Origin: Hutsoniella sourekii ATCC 700629
GTDB taxonomy: Bacteria; Bacillota; Bacilli; Lactobacillales; Aerococcaceae
DNA length: 59,671 nt
Assembly: GCF_000518205.1 (NCBI RefSeq)
Contig: NZ_KI912400.1
Coordinates: 1-59,671, forward strand
Direction: 5' to 3'
Position 1 is the first letter of the stretch. Each line of letters begins with the position of its first letter. Below are positions 42,072 through 50,083 of the stretch, piece after piece. The notes under the pieces were generated by a model, which was not told the origin of the DNA, did not search any database, and saw only the letters and a program-made list of their open reading frames with translations. The position numbers and the translations under genes were made by a program.

Positions 42072-43238
42072 TTAGTGTGTATATTTATCTTGAAATTCCT
42101 TAAAGCGCTGGATAAAAATCTTTAAGTCCTTCAAGCTTGAAGCATAGGAAACTCTAAAGTAGCCACGACCTGATTCACCGAATAATTGGCCCGGTGTGAC
42201 TGCTAACTTGGCTTCATGAGCCAGGGCTAGGCAGAATTCATAATCGTCTCCTCTAAACCAATCAGGCACTTTTACAAAGAGGTAGAAGGCACCTTGAGGG
42301 TAGAGAGCTTGCAGACCTAGATCAGTGAGGCCTTGGTAGATCAAGTGTCGACGTTCATCGTAGGATTGATACATCCGCTCCACATCTGGATCCGCTTCTT
42401 CGTAAGCTGCAATTGCCCCATACTGTACAAAGGATGTCACACAAGTGACCGCTGCTTGATGGAGTGGATAGAGCGCTTCGATCAATTCGCTTGGTCCGGC
42501 TAGGAAGCCACAACGCCAGCCTGTCATCGCATGAGCCTTGGAGTTTCCATTGATGAGTAAGGTACGTTCCGGAGCAATCTCGGCAATGGATACATGGTGG
42601 CCGCTGTAAGTAAGGACGGCATAAACCTCATCGGTAATAATATAGAGATCATGCTTACGACAAACTTCAGCAATCGCTTCGAGTTCTTGTCGGTCATAGG
42701 TTACACCTGTCGGGTTAGATGGATAGTTCAGCATGAGGGCCTTGGCCTTAGGATTTTGGTCCAGGGTCTGGTCTAGAACGTCAGGATCTAGCTTCAGCCC
42801 TGTCTGACTTGTGTTAATAGGAAGGGTGGACCCACCAGCTAGGATTGCATGGGTATTATAGATAACGTAGTTAGGTTCAACCACGACCAATTGTTCACCT
42901 GGATTCAAGAGTCCCATGGTTGCTACCATCAGGGCTTCAGTGGATCCTGTTGTCACTAAGATATCCGTATCAGCATCATAGTTGAGTTGATAGTTCTTGG
43001 CCAAGTAGTTACTAATAGCTTGACGTAGGGCTAGGACCCCTCTGGAATGAGCATAGCCACTAATATCAGCATCAATAGCAGCCTTAGCAGCTTCTTTGAT
43101 CACTTCCGGTGTAGCAAAGTCCGGCTCACCAATGTTAAAATACATTAGACCTTCAATATGAGAAATTTTATCATTAAAGGTACGAATCGAGTTACCCGGC
43201 GCTTGTTGAACCCACTGGTTAATATTAGAATAATCCAT
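42072..43238 (-). CDS. PLP-dependent aminotransferase, class I/II (aspartate type)
   Basis: 388 residues from ATG 43238, five bases after GAGGTGG; a GTG three codons earlier overlaps the site. Fold-type I features: MYFNIGEPDFATPEVIK, TTGSTEAL, LNYPSNPTGVTY, ITDEVYAVL, the PLP lysine in INGNSKAHAMTGWRCGF, and Arg in GYFRVSYASS. The substrates are unknown; Asp, Ala or aromatic amino acids, or methionine as its keto acid, are possible. It lies between the metNI and metQ units on the opposite strand and has no T-box of its own. Confidence 0.9.
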   Translation of the reverse strand: MDYSNINQWVQQAPGNSIRTFNDKISHIEGLMYFNIGEPDFATPEVIKEAAKAAIDADISGYAHSRGVLALRQAISNYLAKNYQLNYDADTDILVTTGSTEALMVATMGLLNPGEQLVVVEPNYVIYNTHAILAGGSTLPINTSQTGLKLDPDVLDQTLDQNPKAKALMLNYPSNPTGVTYDRQELEAIAEVCRKHDLYIITDEVYAVLTYSGHHVSIAEIAPERTLLINGNSKAHAMTGWRCGFLAGPSELIEALYPLHQAAVTCVTSFVQYGAIAAYEEADPDVERMYQSYDERRHLIYQGLTDLGLQALYPQGAFYLFVKVPDWFRGDDYEFCLALAHEAKLAVTPGQLFGESGRGYFRVSYASSLKDLKIFIQRFKEFQDKYTH

Positions 43239-43299
43239 AAATTCCACCTCTTAATCAAGATTTAGAAGCCGATGAAGGCCTCTAGATTAATTGCTAACC

Positions 43300-43308
43300 A
43301 TTGTACCA
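43300..43308 (-). promoter_or_regulatory. Aminotransferase promoter, extended -10
   Basis: TGGTACAAT on the minus strand, 62 bases before the start; no good -35. Confidence 0.5.
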
Positions 43309-43328
43309 CATTTTTTTGTAAAAAGGGC

Positions 43329-43357
43329 TTGACTTATGAAAAAAGTTAATATATGAT
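43329..43357 (+). promoter_or_regulatory. Promoter of T-box leader 3
   Basis: TTGACT (43329-43334), 17 bases, TATGAT (43352-43357), identical in form to the promoter of T-box 2. Confidence 0.85.
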
Positions 43358-43364
43358 TAGAAAC

Positions 43365-43700
43365 AAGTTAAGAAACAAACACATCGAAGTGGAAAGTAAC
43401 TTTGTTTACATTCTTAGAGAGCCTGCAGGTGGTGCAAGTAGGCAATGGACAGCAAAGTGAAAATGGCCACCGAGTGGCTGTTGTGAATGCCTCGGCAATA
43501 ACAACAGACGGACGCACCCGTTAGGAGTGACACGGTATGCAGTGCATCAGGAGCGAAGCTTAATAATTATCAAGCTCCCCCGATCAATGGATCGGCTAAG
43601 ACTAAGTACCGTAGGAGGCTATATTCAGTGATGATATAGCGAATAAAGGTGGTACCACGAAGTGATAAGCTCTCGTCCTTTCAGGATGAGAGTTTTTTTG
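43365..43700 (+). promoter_or_regulatory. T-box leader 3 (methionine-type) of metQ-metQ
   Basis: AGAGAGCCTGCAGGTGGTGC in stem I, likely specifier ATG (43463-43465) in GAAAATG, T-box sequence AAGGTGGTACCACG, and terminator CTCTCGTCCT / AGGATGAGAG with T7. It is longer than leaders 1 and 2, with additional hairpins between stem I and the antiterminator. Confidence 0.9.
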
Positions 43701-43784
43701 TATATAAGGGGGAATTATTGAAGAAGAGTTAGCATTTAGGTCCAGCTTAGCGTTCACTTGCAGTCAATTTAAAGGAGAGATAAG

Positions 43785-44651
43785 ATGATTAAATTCGTTC
43801 AAAAATTAAGTGTATTAACTTTAGCAGCTAGTTTATTGGTTGGTGGTGCTAGTCAAGCACAAGCTCAAGACAAGGAATTTGAAGGGCAAACGGTCACAGT
43901 AGGGATTGTATCTGGACCTGCAGAAGATGTCTGGAATGTGATTAAGGATAAGGCCGAACAAGAAGAAGGCATTAAGATTGAATTCGAATTATTTACTGAC
44001 TATAATCAACCTAATGTTGCCCTACAAAATGGCTCCATTGACCTCAATGCCTTCCAGCACGTTGCCTTCTTAGAAGATTGGAACGAAGCCAATGATGGTG
44101 ACTTGACGCCATTAGGTTATACCTTTGTATCGCCAATGGGTGCCTACTCAGAGAAGATTCAATCACTAGATGAATTAAAGGAAGGCGACACTATTGCTAT
44201 TCCTAATGATCCAACGAACGGTGGCCGTGCTATTCTTGCCTTAGAATTAGCAGGTAAGATCAAGGTTGACCCTTCTAAAGGGGCACTCGTAACGCCTGAA
44301 GATATCACAGAAAATCCACTTAACTTACAGATTGAAGAATTAGATGCCGCGCAATTAGCGATTTCACTACCGGATGTAGCAGCAGCCTTCATCAACTTAA
44401 ACTTCGCCACAGACGCTGGCTTGAAGTTGTCTGATGCAGTCTTCGTTGATGCGGACCACCCTGATCAGTTAAACGAGAAATATAAGAACGTCATTGCTTC
44501 TCGCGAAGAAGATAAGGATAACCCACTCTACCACAAGATTGTCGAACTCTATCAATCCCAAGAAGGGGCTCAAGCGATTTATGACTCAACCAATGGAGGT
44601 GATAAGCCTATTTGGGAAGATGCCCCAGTTATTACTTCTGCTAGTCACTAA
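43785..44651 (+). CDS. metQ: MetQ-family methionine-binding protein (copy 1), no lipobox
   Basis: 288 residues. The signal peptide ends in ASQAQAQDKEF with no cysteine, so it is not a lipoprotein. MetQ core: VTVGIVSGPAEDVWNVIK, LNAFQHVAFLEDW, AIPNDPTNGGRAILALE, TENPLNLQIEELDAAQ. It should deliver methionine to MetNI. It is followed 27 bases later by a close paralogue on the same T-box transcript. Confidence 0.9.
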   Translation: MIKFVQKLSVLTLAASLLVGGASQAQAQDKEFEGQTVTVGIVSGPAEDVWNVIKDKAEQEEGIKIEFELFTDYNQPNVALQNGSIDLNAFQHVAFLEDWNEANDGDLTPLGYTFVSPMGAYSEKIQSLDELKEGDTIAIPNDPTNGGRAILALELAGKIKVDPSKGALVTPEDITENPLNLQIEELDAAQLAISLPDVAAAFINLNFATDAGLKLSDAVFVDADHPDQLNEKYKNVIASREEDKDNPLYHKIVELYQSQEGAQAIYDSTNGGDKPIWEDAPVITSASH

Positions 44652-44678
44652 TTAAGTCAGATTAAAGGAGAGAAAATC

Positions 44679-45623
44679 ATGAAAAAATTTATCCAATCAT
44701 TTGCTGTATTATCACTTGCGGCTAGTTTGTTTGCCGGTACTGGACAGGCTGTCCTAGCTCAAGATAAAGAATTCGAAGGTGAAAAAGTCACCATCGGTCT
44801 AGCAGCTGGTCCTGAAGAAGATGTCTGGGAAGTAGTCCAGAAGAAAGCCAAAGAAGAAGAAGGCATCGATATTGAATTTGAAGTGTTCACTGACTATAAT
44901 CCAATTAACACAGCTGTTGCTGACGGGTCTTTGGATTTGAACGCTTTCCAACATGAGGCCTTCTTAGATGAGTGGAATGAAGCTAACCAAGGTGACTTAA
45001 AGGTACTAGGTTATACTTATGTCTCTTCAATGGGCGCTTATTCAGAAACATTGGCTTCACTTGATGACCTACAAGATGGCGATAAGGTAGCTATTCCTAA
45101 TGACCCAACCAATGGTGGACGTGCCCTTCTGGCACTAGAACTAGCAGGGGTTATCAAGGTAGACCCATCTAAGGGAGTGCTAGTGACCCCTGAAGATATT
45201 ACAGACAATCCAAAAAACATTGAAATTGTCGAAGCAGATGCTGCTCAATTACCAGCCCTTCTACCAGACGTTGCTGCAGCAATCATCAACACAAACTTTG
45301 CGGTTGACGCAGGCCTAGACTTCCACTCTGCTATCTTTGTAGATGCTGAGTACCCAGAAAAACTAAATGACAAGTACAAGAACGTAGTGGCCGCTAAAGA
45401 AGAAAATGCAGACAATCCACTATTCAAGAAAGTAGTCGAACTCTACCAATCTGAAGAAGTGGCACAAGCCATCTACGATGCTTCAAACGGTGGCGACAAG
45501 CCAGCTTGGGACGGTGCGCCTCGCATTGAATCAGCTTCCAACGAAGAATCACAAGCCAGTGAAGATTCTCAAGACGCCCAAGATTCAGAAGCCGAAGCTT
45601 CAAGTGAAGAATCAGCAGCCTAA
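44679..45623 (+). CDS. MetQ-family methionine-binding protein (copy 2) with acidic Ser/Glu tail
   Basis: 314 residues. Signal peptide ends in AVLAQDKEF, again without cysteine. The core is like copy 1 (VTIGLAAGPEEDVWEVVQ, LNAFQHEAFLDEW, NDPTNGGRALLALE). The last 30 or so residues are Ser, Glu, Asp and Ala only, a tail that copy 1 lacks. Substrate preference may differ from copy 1. No terminator is seen before the Cys-rich leader ORF and cystine symporter, so these may share the transcript. Confidence 0.9.
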   Translation: MKKFIQSFAVLSLAASLFAGTGQAVLAQDKEFEGEKVTIGLAAGPEEDVWEVVQKKAKEEEGIDIEFEVFTDYNPINTAVADGSLDLNAFQHEAFLDEWNEANQGDLKVLGYTYVSSMGAYSETLASLDDLQDGDKVAIPNDPTNGGRALLALELAGVIKVDPSKGVLVTPEDITDNPKNIEIVEADAAQLPALLPDVAAAIINTNFAVDAGLDFHSAIFVDAEYPEKLNDKYKNVVAAKEENADNPLFKKVVELYQSEEVAQAIYDASNGGDKPAWDGAPRIESASNEESQASEDSQDAQDSEAEASSEESAA

Positions 45624-45668
45624 ATCAATTTGTTAGTAAAGAATCATTAATTAAAGGAGGTGAGGACA

Positions 45669-45824
45669 ATGTCTGGCGACTGTGCCTGTCCCTGTTACTG
45701 TTGGTTAGACCAGCTGTTAAATATAAGAGCGCATCAAGCGCATCAATTAAAGGAGAGTTTCTATGAATATATTAGCTTTAATCATTGTCCTAGCCCTCTT
45801 TGGTGTGATTTACCAATTATCTAA
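45669..45824 (+). CDS. Cysteine-rich leader peptide overlapping the tcyP start
   Basis: 51 codons after a near-perfect AAAGGAGGTGAGG site. The start reads MSGDCACPCYCW: four TGT codons within seven (45681-45701). A six-bp hairpin (GTTGGT-TAG-ACCAGC) begins at the fourth Cys codon, and a tandem nine-base repeat (GCGCATCAA, 45729-45746) follows. The frame continues across the tcyP ribosome site and start (45763) and stops at 45822-45824. Stalling at Cys codons would leave the tcyP start free, while full translation would cover it. This is inference; the sequence facts are direct. Confidence 0.72.
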   Translation: MSGDCACPCYCWLDQLLNIRAHQAHQLKESFYEYISFNHCPSPLWCDLPII

Positions 45825-47082
45825 ACGCGGGGCCAATTTTACGACCAAGGTACTAACTGCAACAGCCCTTGGTGCTATAGTCGGCCTGATTTTTGCCGGT
45901 CATACAGAATACGTGGCTGTCTTTGGTCGCATCTATGCCAGCCTACTTAAGGCTATCGTTGTTCCTTTGCTATTCTTTTCAATTATTAATACTGTGGCAT
46001 CTCTGGAGAATACACGCTCGCTTACTACCATTGGTAGCAAGACGATTGGTGTCTTGAGCTTGCACAATATCTTAAGTTCTATCCTAGCCATTGCGGTTGG
46101 CCTTCTCTTAGGCGTGGGACGTAATAGCCACATTCCAGTCCCTGAGACTGCTGAGGTTCGTGAGATTCCAAGTTTTGTGGATGCCTTTGTCAGTTTCTTC
46201 CCGTCTAATATTGTCGAACATGCTGCCAACAACCAGGTAATCCCAATCATTGTTTTCTCCCTATTAATCGGTATTGGGATTATTAGCTTCCAGGACAAGG
46301 AAGAAATTAAGCCATTTGTTGATTTTATTCGGGCAGGAAATGACGTTATCTTTAATGTGGTAGGAATGGTTACCCGTTTCACCCCATATGCTGTTCTAGC
46401 CTTGCTGGCCGATGCCGTTGGCAAGTTTGATGCTGCTTCATTGGGTGCCTTGCTTCTAGTGCTAGTGGCTGTTTATGTGGCTTCTCTCTTCCATTCCTTT
46501 GTAACAACAGGAGCTTTGGTGGCCGTTCTAGGACGAGTCAATCCTTGGATTTTTATCAAGAAATTCTTGCCAGCATGGTTGATTGCTTTCTCCACCCAAA
46601 GTTCTGTGGGAAGTATTCCAGCTAATGTGAATGCTCAAAAATCAATGGGAGTACCTGAGAAGATTGCCACCTTTGCGGCTTCTATTGGTACAACCTTTGG
46701 TATGCCAGGGTGTGCGTCAATCTGGCCAATTCTTCTAGCCATCTTCACGATTAATACCTTGGGCATTGAATTTACCATTTGGAATTACTTGTATATGATT
46801 GTGGTTGCCTTACTGGTATCAGTAGGAACAGTTGGAGTTCCGGGGACGGCTACTATAACTGCTACCTTGCTCTTCACCTCAATAGGTCTACCGGTAGAGA
46901 TGATTATTGTCCTAACCCCTATCTCAGCGGTTGCTGATATGGCTCGAACTGCCACCAATGTGATTGCTGGAGGAAGTACGGGTCTGATTACGGCAGCTCT
47001 AGAAGGAGACTTGGACCGAGAGATCTATCAAGCTCAAGAGGTCAGCTTGGATTCCAAGGAATTGGCCGCTGATCATCGTTAA
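45763..47082 (+). CDS. tcyP: L-cystine symporter, DAACS family (TcyP-like)
   Basis: 439 residues, eight membrane helices and two re-entrant loops of the dicarboxylate/amino acid:cation symporter fold. LLKAIVVPLLFFSIINTVASL, FSTQSSVGSIPANV (the SSSxxT-type hairpin), GMPGCASIWP and DMARTATNVIAGG. The TcyP branch imports cystine. AAAGGAGAG precedes the ATG. It is probably controlled by the overlapping Cys-rich leader ORF, which agrees with a cystine substrate. A terminator follows. Confidence 0.9.
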   Translation: MNILALIIVLALFGVIYQLSKRGANFTTKVLTATALGAIVGLIFAGHTEYVAVFGRIYASLLKAIVVPLLFFSIINTVASLENTRSLTTIGSKTIGVLSLHNILSSILAIAVGLLLGVGRNSHIPVPETAEVREIPSFVDAFVSFFPSNIVEHAANNQVIPIIVFSLLIGIGIISFQDKEEIKPFVDFIRAGNDVIFNVVGMVTRFTPYAVLALLADAVGKFDAASLGALLLVLVAVYVASLFHSFVTTGALVAVLGRVNPWIFIKKFLPAWLIAFSTQSSVGSIPANVNAQKSMGVPEKIATFAASIGTTFGMPGCASIWPILLAIFTINTLGIEFTIWNYLYMIVVALLVSVGTVGVPGTATITATLLFTSIGLPVEMIIVLTPISAVADMARTATNVIAGGSTGLITAALEGDLDREIYQAQEVSLDSKELAADHR

Positions 47083-47099
47083 TTGAATAGACAAAGAAA

Positions 47100-47144
47100 C
47101 AAGTCAAAGTTCGGGCGTTAAAGCTCCAACTTTGACTTGTTTTT
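47100..47144 (+). terminator. tcyP terminator
   Basis: CAAGTCAAAGTT / AACTTTGACTTG 12-bp stem (47100-47111 with 47128-47139), then TTTTT. Confidence 0.88.
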
Positions 47145-47229
47145 GAATTCAATAAGTTAATTCTTTTCACTTTCCAATGAGAATATTTGCTAGAATAAAG
47201 GGGACCATGTAAGTAAGGAGATCCTTTCA

Positions 47230-47874
47230 ATGAAGAAATGCTTAATTATTTTACTATTGACCTGTTGGCTGTGCCCAGGGTATAGGGTCAGTCAAGCCCA
47301 AATGCGGTCACAAGCTGTGAATCATACTTATCTTAATGAGACCAGTCAAGGCTCCGTCTACTTCCAGACCCAGCAAAATGGCATTCAAAGCTTTAGTATC
47401 CAAGAAGTGGCTGCTGACCAGCTACTGTCTCAGGATTTATTGGAGCAAGGAGACTGGCAAGTCTTCCGTATTCAAGCCACTGACTGGTACAACCGAGCCA
47501 TGAAAGAAATGCCAGCGGTCCAAGTGCTCTGGCCCTTGACTACAGAGTTGACGGGACTCTACTTCTTCGATTATGCTCCGGTGGACCAGTTGGATCAGGA
47601 CCAGTCACTGGACTACCAACTAGTCGATGACCAGTCGATTGAATTTACGCTAACAGGTCCCGGTTTTTATGCCTTCTTGAAGCCTCAGCAGCAAGTGGGT
47701 GCCAAGTCGGACCTTGATCCTAGCTTACGAATGGGGAAGACAGGCCAATATATCCATCCTCGGGCGAATCCACTGAGTGACAAATGGGTGGTCTTATTAG
47801 CAGTATCTGGTGTCTTATATCTGTTGTGGCGATTCTTACCGACCTTTACTTGGCCGGAAGACTTCAAGATCTAA
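47230..47874 (+). CDS. Secreted, C-terminally membrane-anchored protein of unknown function
   Basis: 214 residues. A signal peptide (1-23, ending SQA) and one C-terminal membrane helix (about 186-203) followed by a short cytosolic end. The outer part is beta-rich with many Gln and Asp. I do not recognise a family. An extended -10 (TGCTAGAAT, 47188-47196) may drive it. Its end overlaps the end of the convergent response regulator gene by four bases. Confidence 0.7.
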   Translation: MKKCLIILLLTCWLCPGYRVSQAQMRSQAVNHTYLNETSQGSVYFQTQQNGIQSFSIQEVAADQLLSQDLLEQGDWQVFRIQATDWYNRAMKEMPAVQVLWPLTTELTGLYFFDYAPVDQLDQDQSLDYQLVDDQSIEFTLTGPGFYAFLKPQQQVGAKSDLDPSLRMGKTGQYIHPRANPLSDKWVVLLAVSGVLYLLWRFLPTFTWPEDFKI

Positions 47875-48617
47875 GCTTTTCCTAATTCTTCTAACTTAGC
47901 GACTAATTCCTTCATTCGGGTCCGCCCGACAGGGACACTAACCTCGTCAGGGAAGTGGAGCTCTTGAGCAGACCGGTCCAGCCCCGTCGCCGCTTCCAGA
48001 TTGGCGACATAAGAACGGTGAACACGGAAGAAGTGGCTGTAGTTATTTTCAATTTCAGCTAGGGTGTCATAATATTCGACATACTCATCATCGCCTACGA
48101 GAATAATCTTATGGCCATCGGTCGCTTGGAAATAGTAGATGTCATCAATATCCAGGCTCTTAGTTCGAGCACCTAGTTGGACGATGAATTTTTGCTTCTT
48201 ATCGGTGTTCATCTGGCTACGCTCAAAGGCTGTATCAATACATTCGCGGATTTGTTGGTCCACGCCGTCAAAGTCATCCTTAATGATGAAGTCCAAGGCT
48301 TCCAAGCGATACTTAAAGGTCAAAGGCAAACTCTGACTTAAAGTAGTAATAAAGGCGATCTTACTAAGATCGTCTTTTTCGCGTATAAGGCGGGCTAAGT
48401 CCATGCCTGTTAACTTATCTTCTCCAAGATCGATATCCAGGAAATAGAGGGTTTCGCCGATGGGTGTCTCTTCTAAGTATTCCAGGACAGAATCGGGTTC
48501 ACTCGCAACCAGAGCGAGATCAATCTCTAAATCTTCAATCATAATATAATTCCTAACCACTTCTTCAAAGCGTTGACGCTGTTTAAGGGTATCTTCACAA
48601 ATCACAATAGAACGCAT
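47871..48617 (-). CDS. LytTR response regulator (AgrA/ComE-like)
   Basis: 248 residues from ATG 48617, which follows CAGGAGG and begins two bases after the kinase stop; upstream ATG codons lie inside the kinase gene. Receiver domain: MRSIVICEDTLKQRQRF with acidic pocket, phosphorylated Asp in LYFLDIDLG, Thr in FITTLSQ, Lys in DFIIKDD. LytTR DNA-binding domain at about 140-245 (DIYYFQATDGHKIIL, FFRVHRSYVANL). LytTR proteins bind paired direct repeats; such repeats lie at 49981-50011 and 57894-57924. Confidence 0.93.
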   Translation of the reverse strand: MRSIVICEDTLKQRQRFEEVVRNYIMIEDLEIDLALVASEPDSVLEYLEETPIGETLYFLDIDLGEDKLTGMDLARLIREKDDLSKIAFITTLSQSLPLTFKYRLEALDFIIKDDFDGVDQQIRECIDTAFERSQMNTDKKQKFIVQLGARTKSLDIDDIYYFQATDGHKIILVGDDEYVEYYDTLAEIENNYSHFFRVHRSYVANLEAATGLDRSAQELHFPDEVSVPVGRTRMKELVAKLEELGKA

Positions 48618-48618
48618 C

Positions 48619-49917
48619 TTATTCAGCCTCCTGTAATGGTATATAAATCTCTTGAATAAACTTGCCGGAATCAATCGAGGTAAATAGTTTGAAGCCAGCT
48701 TCTTCAGCAAGGTCTTTCAGGTTATTGAGCCCTAGTCCTCGATTCTCTCCCTTGGTTGAATAGCCCAACTGGTTAATCTTGGCTAATTGATTCGCCTTGG
48801 TCTTGGTCGGGTTCGCAATCATAATTAAGACCTCATCATGAATGGGAGTGATCACTAATTCAATCTGGGCGCCTTGATACTTGATACTCTCTTCAATCGC
48901 ATTATCAATGACAATCCCTAACATCCGACTTAGAGCCATCCGATGGCCCATTAGTTCGGGGGTGTCGTCACTGATCTCAACATGTAAGTCTAGATTCTGG
49001 GATAAGGCATAGGACAACTTGGTATAGAGAATATTACGAAGTTCCGGGTTCTGCAGATATACTAGCCGGGCTAACTGGTCAGATTCTACTGTCGAAGTAG
49101 ACTGATCTTCGAAGACATCCTCGAAGAAGTAATCCGTTAGGCCCTGCCATTCTTGATCCTTGATAAAGCCAGCGAGACTCATTAGAACATTCTTGTAGTC
49201 ATGACGGAATCTTCGCATCTGGGTATATTGTTGGGCCATCATTTGAGAATATTCCTGATTGATCTTGGCATTGGCCATTTGACGCTCTGCGGTTCGAATC
49301 TGCTGTAAGCCGTAGTAGACAATCAAGGCGCCAGCGATAAATAGCAAGAGAATCGTAATTTGGATCGCAAACATAAAGCGTAAGAGTTGGCCAGATTCGC
49401 CGGTTAAGTCAATAATCCCTCTGAACAGATGAGGAACTAAGAGTAAGCCTGTCAACAAGGCTAAGCCCCGAATCAACCATAAGCGCTTGTTGGGCCAGCG
49501 AGCCATCCACTGGTGAACCAGGAAGACTTCCAAGCGAGCTAGCAAAATAAGAAACACGCCTCCCCCTAACAAGTAAGCAAGATAGAATCCGATGGATTCA
49601 AGGGGCAGTACTTGAGTGTAGAGTGGGTAAGTCTGGTCCAGTAGGTTGAGATTGAGGTAGGCAAGAGAGGAGACCAAGAGACTTCGCTCAAAGGACCGAT
49701 GATGCCAAATAGACCAGCCCACAATAATAAAGAAATAAAACATAATCACTTGCCAGCGACTATGGTTGATGATGGGAATAAAGTTGATGGCAGCTACTAG
49801 AAAATAAGTGGTAGCCACTTGACCTAGCTTCATTTGAGGCAAGAGAGAATAGAGCCCAATCACAAATAATCCGGCAAAGGTTAAGTCATATAAGGATAAG
49901 GCGCTTAATAAATTCAT
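48619..49917 (-). CDS. HPK10-type sensor histidine kinase (AgrC/ComD-like)
   Basis: 432 residues. Six or seven N-terminal membrane helices (1-210), a coiled segment, the phosphorylated His in RRFRHDYKNVL near residue 239, the N box DNAIEES, and the GHKL G box NRGLGLNNL. This type senses peptide pheromones. I find no pheromone precursor next to it, so the ligand is unknown. Its promoter diverges from the secreted-protein operon and shares the LytTR repeats. Confidence 0.92.
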   Translation of the reverse strand: MNLLSALSLYDLTFAGLFVIGLYSLLPQMKLGQVATTYFLVAAINFIPIINHSRWQVIMFYFFIIVGWSIWHHRSFERSLLVSSLAYLNLNLLDQTYPLYTQVLPLESIGFYLAYLLGGGVFLILLARLEVFLVHQWMARWPNKRLWLIRGLALLTGLLLVPHLFRGIIDLTGESGQLLRFMFAIQITILLLFIAGALIVYYGLQQIRTAERQMANAKINQEYSQMMAQQYTQMRRFRHDYKNVLMSLAGFIKDQEWQGLTDYFFEDVFEDQSTSTVESDQLARLVYLQNPELRNILYTKLSYALSQNLDLHVEISDDTPELMGHRMALSRMLGIVIDNAIEESIKYQGAQIELVITPIHDEVLIMIANPTKTKANQLAKINQLGYSTKGENRGLGLNNLKDLAEEAGFKLFTSIDSGKFIQEIYIPLQEAE

Positions 49918-49944
49918 CGTCTACCTCCTAGTTAGTCTGATTCT

Positions 49945-49974
49945 ATTATAGCTTATTTTGATTATAGTGAGCAA
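49945..49974 (-). promoter_or_regulatory. Promoter of the two-component system
   Basis: TTGCTC (49974-49969), 18 bases, TATAAT (49950-49945), just beside the LytTR repeats, so autoregulation is possible. Confidence 0.6.
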
Positions 49975-49980
49975 AAAACT

Positions 49981-50011
49981 GTCGTTCAGGCAGAAAAAAG
50001 GGTCGTTCAAG
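49981..50011 (+). promoter_or_regulatory. LytTR-type direct-repeat operator A
   Basis: GTCGTTCAGG (49981-49990) and GTCGTTCAAG (50002-50011), 21 bases start to start. This is two helical turns, as in ComE and AgrA binding sites. The spacer (CAGAAAAAAGG) is also like that of operator B at 57894. Confidence 0.75.
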
Positions 50012-50038
50012 AAAGAATCCCCTCAAAGTGTGAAAATA

Positions 50039-50047
50039 TGGTAATAT
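50039..50047 (+). promoter_or_regulatory. Extended -10 downstream of operator A
   Basis: TGGTAATAT, 33 bases after the second repeat; no -35, as expected for an activator-dependent promoter. Confidence 0.6.
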
Positions 50048-50083
50048 CTTATTGAAATAAGAATAGGAAAGGTGGGCTTTCTA

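Noticed and set aside
47685-47867. Minus-strand ORF inside the 47230 gene, considered as a pheromone precursor
   Set aside because: It lacks a leader, a GG site and a ribosome site, and is only the complement of the coding frame.
48618-48710. N-terminal extension of the LytTR regulator
   Set aside because: It would overlap the kinase gene, and the receiver domain begins exactly at MRSIVICED with its own AGGAGG.
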